The notes under the pieces were generated by a model that saw nothing but the letters and a program-made list of their open reading frames with translations, was not told where the DNA came from and made no database searches. Position numbers and translations under genes: made by a program. From Planctomycetota bacterium (GTDB lineage: Bacteria; Planctomycetota; Planctomycetia; Pirellulales; UBA7805), in NCBI GenBank assembly GCA_021413705.1, contig JAIOPX010000194.1, forward strand, positions 1-64,000: a stretch of DNA of 64,000 bases, written 5' to 3'. The number at the start of each line of letters is the position of its first letter. Position 1 is the stretch's first letter. Positions 9,326 to 17,607 of the stretch are shown here, piece by piece.

Positions 9326-12300
9326 GTGAGTCTCCGCGACCTCAAACTCAGAATCTCCTACGGCCCAGGTGACAACCGGCTCACTGACTTCTTCATCCCG
9401 GCGCTGTCGGAAAGTGTGAAGTACGACCGGGCGGCCGGGTACTTCTCCAGCAGCATGCTCGCGGTCGCAGCCGCCGGCGTCTCCCGAATGATCGGCAATG
9501 GCGGCAAAATGCGGCTACTCTGTGGTGCCGACCTGACCGAGGATGATGTTCAGGCAATCCGTCGCGGCGAGGACTTGGGGATGAAGCTCGCCCATGCGAT
9601 GAAAAAGCGGCTCTTCGTGCCGGAGAATGTCCTGGTTGAACGGCGGCTTGAGGCGATGGCCTGGATGGTGGCTACGGGGCAGTTGGAGATCAAGGTCGTA
9701 CTGCCGACCGACAGCAAGGGCGCCCCCCTCGCGGCCAGCAAGTCGGATGCCTACTACCACCCTAAAGAAGGCATGTTTATTGACGCGGAGGGGAACCAGC
9801 TTGGGTTCTCCGGAAGTGTCAACGAGTCGGCCACGGCCTTGGAGGACAACTACGAATCCTTCATGGTGTTCAATTCTTGGGATACCAGCCCGGCCCACCT
9901 GGGACAGATCCGCATCAAGTTTGACCGACTCTGGGAGGGCAAAGAGAAGGATTGGTTGGCGCTGCCGATTCCCGAGGCCGTAAGGCTGGAGCTGCTGAAG
10001 TTCCGTCCGGCTCAGCCTCCGTTGTTTGATCCGCTGGAACCTAAGCCCGAACCGGTGGTCGTCCCGGAAGATAAACCCCGGCTCGGGGCGGAACAGCGGG
10101 AACGCATCATCTTCCAGTTCCTTCGCGATGCTCCCTACATGATCAATGCCGGGCGGCTGGGCCTGGAAACCTCCACCGTGCGACCGTGGCCACACCAGGT
10201 TCACGTGATCGACAGTATCGTGGAGCGATTCCCTGAGCGATTCATGCTTTGTGATGAGGTGGGCCTGGGGAAGACGATCGAGGCCGGTTCGGCCATTCGC
10301 CAGCTTGTCCTGTCGGGCCGGGTCAAGCGCATGCTGATCCTCGTGCCACGGAGCGTGCTCGTGCAGTGGCAGGAGGAACTCTATGAGAAGTTCGTCCTAA
10401 ACATCCCTCGCTACGACGGGCACAGCTTCTGGGACGTGTTCGGCCGGGAGATCAAGGCCCCGGCGGGACCCAATCCGTGGGACGCCCACCCCCTGCTTCT
10501 GGCATCGAGCCATCTGGCCAAACGACGGGAACGCCAAGAACAGTTGGCTGAAGCTACCGGATGGGACCTACTGGTGGTCGATGAAGCGCATCATGCCCGC
10601 CGCAAGGACTTTCTCAACCGCGAGCAATATCGACCGAACCGGCTCTTGGAACTGCTCAACGGCGCCGATGGCCGGCCGGGGCTCAAGGACAAGACGAAGG
10701 GCATGATGCTGCTGACGGCAACACCGATGCAGATTGATCCGGTGGAAGTCTGGGACCTGTTGCGGGTGTTGGGCTTGGGCGGACGATGGGGAGCATTCGA
10801 GGACAATTTCCTACGGTATTTCAACGAGCTGAGGACCCCGCTGGAGGATATCTACTGGCCGTTCATGCTGGATATGCTGGCGGACTATTTCGACACCGGT
10901 GGACAATGGGATGAACACTTCGTCGGGGTTGCCGAGACGAAACTCGGCCCGGTGGAGTGGGACCAGCTCAAGGGGCTGCCGTGGGCGTCGAATCCGGAAT
11001 CCATTATCAAGCAACTCAGCCCGGCCGGCCAAGCCATGTTGTTGCGGATGGCTCGGCAGCACACGCCGCTCCGTCGCTATGTGTTCCGTAATACCCGCAG
11101 TCTGCTACGAAGGTACGTGCAGGCCGGACTGCTGAAAGAAAACGTCCCCGAGCGCGATCCACGGCCGGTGTGGATCCCCATGACGGATGATGAGTGGGAC
11201 CTCTACCAGAGGATCGAGCAGTACATCCGGGATCACTATCAGCGATACGAGGAGGAGCGGAAGGGTCTGGGCTTCATCATGACCGTGTACCGTCGCAGGC
11301 TGACAAGCAGCTTTGCCGCAATTCAAAAGAGCTTGGAACGTCGCAAGGCCTTCCTTCAGGACAAGGCGGGCAAGGACCAGACCGGCGGTTTGGCCGAGGA
11401 CGATACGGACGACACCGATGAGCTGGAATCTGACGTGTCGGAGTTCCTCCTTCCGGGTCTCGACTCCCTGGAGATGAAGCGGCTGTTTCTGGACGAGGTG
11501 GACTACATCGAAGATTTCCTGGCAGATCTTCGCTCGCTCGGATCGGACAGCAAGTTCGAGCAGCTCACACGCGACTTGGCTCAGTTGCTCAAGCAGCGGG
11601 ACTCCATTCTGATTTTCACGCAGTACACCGACACCATGGACTATCTGCGGGACAAGCTGCGCCAGGTGTACGGAGACCAGGTGGCCTGCTACAGCGGGCG
11701 GGGCGGCGAGCGCTGGAACGGAAAGGCCTGGATAGGCACCAGCAAAGAGACGATCAAGACGGCGTTTCGCGACAAACAGGAAATCAAGATACTCCTCTGC
11801 ACGGAGTCGGCCTCGGAAGGTTTGAACCTCCAGACTTGCGGGATGCTGATCAACTACGACATGCCGTGGAATCCCATGCGGGTCGAGCAGCGCATCGGCC
11901 GCATTGATCGCATCGGCCAGGTCTACACCAAGGTGTGGGTGCGGAACTATTTCTACGAGCGAACGGTCGAGGCAGACATCTACCAGCGACTGGACAACCG
12001 CATCGGCTCCTTCGAGAACGTCGTCGGTGAATTGCAGCCGATCCTCGCCCGTGTTGCCCGGACGATCGAGGCGGCCGCCATGGCTACCGATGAGCGGAGG
12101 GGCAAGCTGATCGCGCAGGAGGTGGCTGCGATCAACAAGATGGTCGAATCGTCGGAGGTGTCCGGTCTGGATCTGGACAAGCTCGTCGACGATACCGTTT
12201 CCGCGCCGAAGAGCCTGCCGGCCCCGGTGACGCTGACCGAACTGGAAAGAACGATCATTGGGTCGCAGGCCCTGGGCGAACGATTCACGCCGCACCCAAG

Positions 12301-13093
12301 GATCGCTGGGGCTCATCTGCTCGATTGGGCCGGGAATGCCGTGGAGGTCACATTCAACCCGGCCTTGTTCGACCAGCATCCCAACACGTTGCAGCTGCTA
12401 TCCTTTGGCTCCGACTTGATGGCCGCGGTATTAGGGGCTGTCGAGCCACCTGAGACGGCCGACGCCGTGGGTTTGCTCGCCCGTTACCGGTTGGAAGGAG
12501 CGATTGCGATCATCGGCTACTTCGGCAGCAACCGTGGTGCCCATGAACCCATCCGATTTATGAGGACGTTGGGGCAGGCCTTGGAGGAGGGGACGTTGGC
12601 ACCGCTGAGTCGGGCGGAGTCCGCAAACGCCTATGGGTTGTTCCTACAGGAAGCCCGGACGGCCCTCGCACACGTACAAAGCGTAGCTGAAGCACGAGCG
12701 TGCGGAGCCCGCGCCGCCATCACCGAGGAGTTGCGACAGATCCTTCGCCAGGCAGCCTATCTGCATTTGGTGCAACTCGGCACAGACGGCTTGTTCGAGC
12801 AGCCCTCAACCGATTTTACCGATCGCGCGATACAGCGGCTTCGAAGCCTGAAGTACCCGTTTGCCGGGGCGCTCAAGCTGGCGGGCGATCGACAGCTGCG
12901 GCTCCGGCCGGACGACCCTCTCTACCTCCGGTTCATGGGCTTCAATCATGCCACATTGGAGCGACGGTTTGAGGCGGCCCGGCAACGGCTGGCCAAGGTG
13001 ATAACGCAGCACATCGGGCTTACGATGGCCACCCCGGGGAAATCCACAACGGATGCTCCCGCGATCGCGGTGGAGTTGCTGGCGTGCCGCTGA
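9326..13093 (+). CDS. SNF2 helicase with N-terminal PLD/HKD nuclease domain (module 1)
   Basis: A 1255-residue fusion. Residues 1-200 form a phospholipase D-like nuclease domain with HPK at 145-147 and GSVNES at 163-168, the HKD signature. A superfamily 2 helicase follows, with Walker A CDEVGLGKT at 309-317 and DEAH at 419-422, then a C-terminal helicase lobe ending in MPWNPMRVEQRIGRIDRIGQ. It starts with GTG at 9326. SNF2 helicases combined with PLD nucleases are known from DISARM-like and other restriction-type clusters. Here it probably provides DNA translocation plus cleavage for the module. The module 2 helicase lacks the PLD domain and carries a DUF3883-like tail instead. Confidence 0.9.
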   Translation: MSLRDLKLRISYGPGDNRLTDFFIPALSESVKYDRAAGYFSSSMLAVAAAGVSRMIGNGGKMRLLCGADLTEDDVQAIRRGEDLGMKLAHAMKKRLFVPENVLVERRLEAMAWMVATGQLEIKVVLPTDSKGAPLAASKSDAYYHPKEGMFIDAEGNQLGFSGSVNESATALEDNYESFMVFNSWDTSPAHLGQIRIKFDRLWEGKEKDWLALPIPEAVRLELLKFRPAQPPLFDPLEPKPEPVVVPEDKPRLGAEQRERIIFQFLRDAPYMINAGRLGLETSTVRPWPHQVHVIDSIVERFPERFMLCDEVGLGKTIEAGSAIRQLVLSGRVKRMLILVPRSVLVQWQEELYEKFVLNIPRYDGHSFWDVFGREIKAPAGPNPWDAHPLLLASSHLAKRRERQEQLAEATGWDLLVVDEAHHARRKDFLNREQYRPNRLLELLNGADGRPGLKDKTKGMMLLTATPMQIDPVEVWDLLRVLGLGGRWGAFEDNFLRYFNELRTPLEDIYWPFMLDMLADYFDTGGQWDEHFVGVAETKLGPVEWDQLKGLPWASNPESIIKQLSPAGQAMLLRMARQHTPLRRYVFRNTRSLLRRYVQAGLLKENVPERDPRPVWIPMTDDEWDLYQRIEQYIRDHYQRYEEERKGLGFIMTVYRRRLTSSFAAIQKSLERRKAFLQDKAGKDQTGGLAEDDTDDTDELESDVSEFLLPGLDSLEMKRLFLDEVDYIEDFLADLRSLGSDSKFEQLTRDLAQLLKQRDSILIFTQYTDTMDYLRDKLRQVYGDQVACYSGRGGERWNGKAWIGTSKETIKTAFRDKQEIKILLCTESASEGLNLQTCGMLINYDMPWNPMRVEQRIGRIDRIGQVYTKVWVRNYFYERTVEADIYQRLDNRIGSFENVVGELQPILARVARTIEAAAMATDERRGKLIAQEVAAINKMVESSEVSGLDLDKLVDDTVSAPKSLPAPVTLTELERTIIGSQALGERFTPHPRIAGAHLLDWAGNAVEVTFNPALFDQHPNTLQLLSFGSDLMAAVLGAVEPPETADAVGLLARYRLEGAIAIIGYFGSNRGAHEPIRFMRTLGQALEEGTLAPLSRAESANAYGLFLQEARTALAHVQSVAEARACGARAAITEELRQILRQAAYLHLVQLGTDGLFEQPSTDFTDRAIQRLRSLKYPFAGALKLAGDRQLRLRPDDPLYLRFMGFNHATLERRFEAARQRLAKVITQHIGLTMATPGKSTTDAPAIAVELLACR

Positions 13094-13119
13094 GGTGAGG
13101 TGGCGCAGCGGAAGGAGAT

Positions 13120-13293
13120 ATGGTGATGAAACTCTGTCTTGCGGACGAATGCGCGGAGCATGCGGTCTTCACGTTACTCGACGGCCTCTCGGCCAAGGCC
13201 GGGGCCCTGAAGAAGCTCCGGGAATCCACCGCGGCCGAATTGGACGCCCTGCTGCCGTCGATTCTTGACCGCGCCTTTTCTGGGAGACTCTGA
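13120..13293 (+). CDS. 57-residue HsdS C-terminal-like coiled-coil peptide
   Basis: A short gene with a strong ribosome binding site (GGAAGGAGAT directly before the ATG). It encodes a peptide whose last 35 residues (LKKLRESTAAELDALL followed by PSILDRAFSGRL) match the classic C-terminal coiled coil of type I restriction specificity subunits. No target-recognition domain is present. The stop overlaps the ATG of the GHKL gene (TGATG), indicating coupling. It may be a relic of an hsdS gene, or a retained docking peptide. The good ribosome site and coupling favour expression. Confidence 0.6.
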   Translation: MVMKLCLADECAEHAVFTLLDGLSAKAGALKKLRESTAAELDALLPSILDRAFSGRL

Positions 13294-15323
13294 TGCTCAA
13301 GAAGCAAGTGAAGACAAGTCGCGAGCATATCCAAAGCCTATCGAAGGCGACGCCCCTTCAGGCCGTCGAGGAGTTGATTTGGAACGGCTTGGATGCTGGC
13401 GGACCGATGGTAGAGGTGCGGCTGGCCTTGGGGGAAATGGGGTCTCTACAAAACATTGAGATCATCGACTCTGGCGCTGGAATTCCGCAGGACCAACTTG
13501 AACAGGCGTTCGGCGAGATCGGCAACTCGCAGAAGGTTAGGCTGAAGGTCAACAAGGACGGCCGATTGTTCCACGGAAGTGAGGGCAAGGGGCGACTAAA
13601 AGCCCTCGCCCTTTGTCGTCAACCGGAGTGGATCATAACGTATCGGAAGAATGGCGAGCTTCGTCGTTATTCGATTAAGATCAATCGGGACGATCCCGAC
13701 TATTTCGAGGTTGGGGAGGAAGAGACCATCGGAACCGGGACCACGGGGACAACGGTTAGCCTTGCCTACGTTGATGAGCAATGCGCCTCGCTACTCGGCG
13801 GCAACGCGAGGGACATACTGACTCGCAGGTTTGCCCTGTATCTCAGTGAGTACCCCGGTACATCAATCACGTACCACGGCCAGGTTCTTAAGGTTGATGA
13901 GCTGATCCAGGTCAAGGCGGACTACCCGCTGCCTGTTGAGGAGGGTCAGCCGCCGGCGACGGTGACAGTGATCGAATGGCGATTCAAGCTGGACAGCCGA
14001 AAGCTCTATCTGTGCAACGAGTCCGGCTTCTCGTTTCACGACATCCCACTGCGGCTGCATGCCCTTGGGGTCGACTACACCGCATATCTGCGTACGCCAA
14101 AGGTCAAAGAATGGGCAGATTCCGGCTTGTTGACGACGACCGAAATGGACCCGTCGGTTCAGAGAGTCCTCGATCTGGCCCGCGAGCAAATTCGAGCGCA
14201 CATTCGCGAACGTTTGGCCTTGACTGCGCAGGATGTCGTCACGGAATGGAAGCAGCAGGAGGTATATCCGTATCGAGATGAAGAGGCGAAGAATCCACTT
14301 GTCGCGGCGGAACAACAGGTCTTTGATATCGTTGCCGTTCATGTGCATGAACTACATCCCACCTTCAAGGTGTCCGACCTCGATAACAAGCGACTGATCC
14401 TGACACTGATTCGGAAGGCGTTGGAAAGTGACCCCTCCGCTCTTACGTCACTGCTAAAGAGCTATGTGGATCTGCCGGAGGAAGAGCAGAAGGAGCTCGC
14501 CGACCTCTTGGAGCGGACGACTCTCAGCTCGTTGATCCGGGCTGGGAAAGTCGTGACCGAGAGGCTCGACACTCTCCAGGCGTTCGAGCACATTCTATTC
14601 AATGACGATTGGAAGGAGCGGCTTCTGGAGCGAACGCAGCTCCACCGGCTCCTGGCGCACGAGTTATGGGTGTTGGACGAGGAGTACTTGGTTGCCACCG
14701 ATGATGAAGGACTTCACGCGGTCTTGAAGAAGCACCTGCACATCCTCGGCCGGCCTGAACTTGCTCCAGATGCGGACGTGAAGATGATTGACGGCAAGGA
14801 TGGCATACCTGATCTCATGCTATGGCATCGGAGGAAGGTGGATCGTTCGCTTTTTGAGCATCTCGTGGTTGAGTTGAAGCGCCCTCGTGACTTCCTCGGT
14901 CAGGACGAAGTGGCGCAGATCGAGAAGTACGCATTCACCGTGATTGAGGATGAGCGATTCATGACTGACAAGGTGCAATGGAAATTCGTGTTGCTTGGGA
15001 ACGACCTTGACAGCTACGCCAGGCAGAGGGCCAGCAGCGATAGCCATCCCGAAGGCTGCATTTATCGCAAAGGCAACGTGTCGATCTGGGTCCGACGTTG
15101 GGCAGATGTTCTCGCAGATGCCAGGGCCCGATATGAATTCTTCAGGGACAAGCTCAACATCGAGGCGTCTTCGGACGTAGGCCTGAAGACGCTGAAGACC
15201 AAGTATGCGCATCTGCTTGCGGGCCGGGGAGTTCGGAAGAAGAAGGATCTCGAAATCATGGCAGCCAAGTCGGCTTCGGCCGAGGATGGGGCAGACCCGG
15301 TCAACAACGATGCTCCTGAATGA
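13293..15323 (+). CDS. GHKL (MORC/Hsp90-like) ATPase with PD-(D/E)xK-like C-terminal domain
   Basis: A 676-residue protein. The N-terminal GHKL ATPase has the N box VEELIWNGLDA (25-35), G1 DSGAGIP (59-65) and the second glycine motif HGSEGKGRLKAL (94-105). The C-terminal third shows IPDLMLWHRR then LVVELKRPRDF, matching the D...ExK pattern of restriction-type nucleases. GHKL-nuclease combinations are known among prokaryotic MORC-like defence proteins. It is coupled to the HsdS-like peptide gene upstream and appears to be the last gene of the module. It may serve as an ATP-gated nuclease. Its counterpart is absent from module 2. Confidence 0.8.
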   Translation: MLKKQVKTSREHIQSLSKATPLQAVEELIWNGLDAGGPMVEVRLALGEMGSLQNIEIIDSGAGIPQDQLEQAFGEIGNSQKVRLKVNKDGRLFHGSEGKGRLKALALCRQPEWIITYRKNGELRRYSIKINRDDPDYFEVGEEETIGTGTTGTTVSLAYVDEQCASLLGGNARDILTRRFALYLSEYPGTSITYHGQVLKVDELIQVKADYPLPVEEGQPPATVTVIEWRFKLDSRKLYLCNESGFSFHDIPLRLHALGVDYTAYLRTPKVKEWADSGLLTTTEMDPSVQRVLDLAREQIRAHIRERLALTAQDVVTEWKQQEVYPYRDEEAKNPLVAAEQQVFDIVAVHVHELHPTFKVSDLDNKRLILTLIRKALESDPSALTSLLKSYVDLPEEEQKELADLLERTTLSSLIRAGKVVTERLDTLQAFEHILFNDDWKERLLERTQLHRLLAHELWVLDEEYLVATDDEGLHAVLKKHLHILGRPELAPDADVKMIDGKDGIPDLMLWHRRKVDRSLFEHLVVELKRPRDFLGQDEVAQIEKYAFTVIEDERFMTDKVQWKFVLLGNDLDSYARQRASSDSHPEGCIYRKGNVSIWVRRWADVLADARARYEFFRDKLNIEASSDVGLKTLKTKYAHLLAGRGVRKKKDLEIMAAKSASAEDGADPVNNDAPE

Positions 15324-15443
15324 CCAAATTGATAGGTTCACCTCACGGGCCACGTCGTGATAAGACGGGGCGATCGCGGCTGGAAATGCTGCCATAGAGC
15401 CTTCTACAGACCCAGGGGTACATACTCGCGAGGAGGTCATCAC

Positions 15444-17018
15444 ATGACCAAGACGCGAACAACCCGCGCAAAGAACAGGAAAGCAGCAGCATCACACGGT
15501 AGCCGCGAAACAATCGCCACGGAGATCCAGTCGATCCCGCTGGCTGAGATCGAACGGGATGCCGCCAACCATCGGCTCGATCAACCCACGGCCAGCCAGA
15601 AGATTCAGGAACTGGCCGAATCCCTTCGCAACGATGGCCAGCAGCAGCCGGTGCAGTTATTCACCTACCCGGATGACCAGCCGCCAGCGCACGGCCGTCG
15701 GTATCTACTGGTCTTCGGATTCCGTCGCTGCGCTGCGGCCGAGTTGAACGGCTGGACCGAGATCGCGGCCGTGGTCAAGCCGATGCCGCTGTTGCCCGAT
15801 GGTTCCATCGATCGGCTGACCATCGAGCGGCTGCGGAGCATCGAAAACCTCCAGCGGGAGAATCTCAACCCCATCGAGGAATGCGTCCTCGTGGAGCAAT
15901 TTGTCAACAACCTTCCGGCCGACCTGGGCGGAACCCCGCCTCGGCAGGATGATGGCCGGCTGACGGAGGAGGCGGTGCGATTCTTGGCCCGAAGCATCGG
16001 CCGCACCGAGGCGTGGGTCCGGGACCGGCTGTATCTGAGCCGGCTATCGCCGGAGCTGAAGCAGAAGGTCATGGAGGGCAAGCTGTTTCTGGTCTACGCA
16101 CGAGAGATCGCCAAGCTGGCCGACCACGCCGAGCAGGAACGCCTGGCCGGAATGTGCGAGGCGAATCCCCTTGACGGGCATTGTTCCACGACGATCCACC
16201 AAGTGCGACGGTATGTGGCCGAGCGACAGAACTCCCTGCGGGCCGTGCCGTGGCAACTCGACAAGGAATTCCCGAAACACAAGGCCGTGTGCGGGCCGTG
16301 CTCCACCTGCTCATTCAATTCCAGCAACGACAAGCAGCTCTTCGAGCATGATGGGAGCCCGGCCCCCGAGACCTATTGCCTTCGCACATCCTGCTTTGAA
16401 GCCAAACAGACGATCACCCAGAAGGCCCTGGAAGCGGCCGTGGCGAAGATCGTGCAGCAGAAGAAACTGCCCACCGAGGGCACGGCCGCGGAAGTGGCTG
16501 CGGAGTTCGTCAAGCCATCCCGTGTCGCCCGTCAGGCCAGGAAGAAGATCGACGGGGCCGAGCCGAAGAAGCCCGCGGTCAAGCCTCAGTATTGGGAAAC
16601 CCCGGAGTACAAGGCCCGGGCCGCCCTCTCCGATGCCGAGCGGACCTGGCGAGAGCAGGTGGCCAAGAGCCTGACGGAGCAGATGCGGAAGCATCCCGGC
16701 CGGCTGACGTCGCTGCTGCTCATCGGCATCACGGGCGCCATCCGCAGCGGCATGAGCGAGAAAGAGGTCGCGAAGCTGAGCGGCCTGTTGAAGTTGACCG
16801 TCAAGCCGACCTGGCAAAACCTCCTGAAGGTCGAGCGGGCGGTGCTGATGCGAAAGCACTTTGACATCGGGGACGTGATCAGCCTGCACGACAGCGAATT
16901 GCTGGTGAACGCCGTGGCCAAGCTCTATTCGGTCGAGGTGCCGTCCTGCCCGAAGCTGGAGGACTATCTCCCTGCCCAGAGCGAGGGACCGGCAGAAGCA
17001 CAGACCGTGGCGGCGTAG
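15444..17018 (+). CDS. ParB/RepB-like nuclease-domain protein with Cys-rich segment
   Basis: A 524-residue protein starting at an ATG with a perfect AGGAGG seven bases upstream. Residues 25-120 resemble the ParB N-terminal domain (IPLAEIERD and YLLVFGFRRCAAA). The block RLRSIENLQRENLNPIEE is the ParB 'ENLQR' signature, followed by a helix-turn-helix region. A central Cys cluster (CGPCSTC, then CLRTSCFEAK) resembles ParB-like proteins of mobile elements rather than chromosomal ParB. No ParA gene is adjacent. It could regulate or partition an element, or belong to the module 1 cluster; a 120-bp gap separates it from the GHKL gene. Confidence 0.8.
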   Translation: MTKTRTTRAKNRKAAASHGSRETIATEIQSIPLAEIERDAANHRLDQPTASQKIQELAESLRNDGQQQPVQLFTYPDDQPPAHGRRYLLVFGFRRCAAAELNGWTEIAAVVKPMPLLPDGSIDRLTIERLRSIENLQRENLNPIEECVLVEQFVNNLPADLGGTPPRQDDGRLTEEAVRFLARSIGRTEAWVRDRLYLSRLSPELKQKVMEGKLFLVYAREIAKLADHAEQERLAGMCEANPLDGHCSTTIHQVRRYVAERQNSLRAVPWQLDKEFPKHKAVCGPCSTCSFNSSNDKQLFEHDGSPAPETYCLRTSCFEAKQTITQKALEAAVAKIVQQKKLPTEGTAAEVAAEFVKPSRVARQARKKIDGAEPKKPAVKPQYWETPEYKARAALSDAERTWREQVAKSLTEQMRKHPGRLTSLLLIGITGAIRSGMSEKEVAKLSGLLKLTVKPTWQNLLKVERAVLMRKHFDIGDVISLHDSELLVNAVAKLYSVEVPSCPKLEDYLPAQSEGPAEAQTVAA

Positions 17019-17103
17019 CGTTGAAAACCCCGGGCCGAACGAAGCCGAATCACGTCGCGTAGCCAACCCACCGTGTCGTCTATGCGGCCAGAACATCAGG
17101 ACA

Positions 17104-17565
17104 TTATATGCACGGAGGTCTAACTCTCTTGGCCAGATGGCAGTATGTCTTCCCGCTCTGGATAGTCTGGCAACACGTTCGATGCCAAGCGGTCGGCTGG
17201 CCGCCTGGTGACAACTCACACCCAAGAAGTATGTAGCATCCGTGCTTGCTAGGATTCAGCACACCGAGCGAATCGGGCTTCCATGGTTCTCGGATTCTTC
17301 CTACGCAGTCGCGATCGGTCGCGTGTCGAAAATGCCAAGGTTTCTTGCTCCTCTGCCCGGGAGGCGGATTCCGCCGGGTGGGAAGCAGGTCGTCCCTACA
17401 GTAAACACAGAATGCGGGCCGCCCCGTCATCCCTCTCCTCACGTGGACGATGGCGCGCGCCCTCACATATTTGGAGATGACCTTGCTATTTCCTTGAAGA
17501 ATCGCATCCGCGATTTCCCGGCGCGCAGTATCGTTCAGATTCCTATCAAGCAGCCCGTAGATCAT
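17104..17565 (-). CDS. Small Cys/His-rich protein, unknown
   Basis: A 153-residue frame on the minus strand, 42 bp downstream of the kinase-SUMF gene and in the same direction. It contains CVYCRDD, KKPWHFRHA, and further Cys residues spaced through the second half, suggesting a metal-binding fold. The CxxC plus HFRH pattern recalls the start of CoiA-like nucleases, but this is a weak resemblance. No other frame in this interval looks more coding-like. Function unknown. Confidence 0.5.
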   Translation of the reverse strand: MIYGLLDRNLNDTARREIADAILQGNSKVISKYVRARAIVHVRRGMTGRPAFCVYCRDDLLPTRRNPPPGQRSKKPWHFRHATDRDCVGRIREPWKPDSLGVLNPSKHGCYILLGCELSPGGQPTAWHRTCCQTIQSGKTYCHLAKRVRPPCI

Positions 17566-17607
17566 AGAATGCCCGTGCTCGTTTCATGTATGGACAAGGA
17601 ACAATAG

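Noticed and set aside
103-15332. Direct repeat ATGACCAAATTGA at 103-115 and 15320-15332, neatly flanking module 1
   Set aside because: A 13-base match is expected by chance several times in 64 kb. There is no recombinase beside it and no further similarity around the copies, so I do not call it a boundary.
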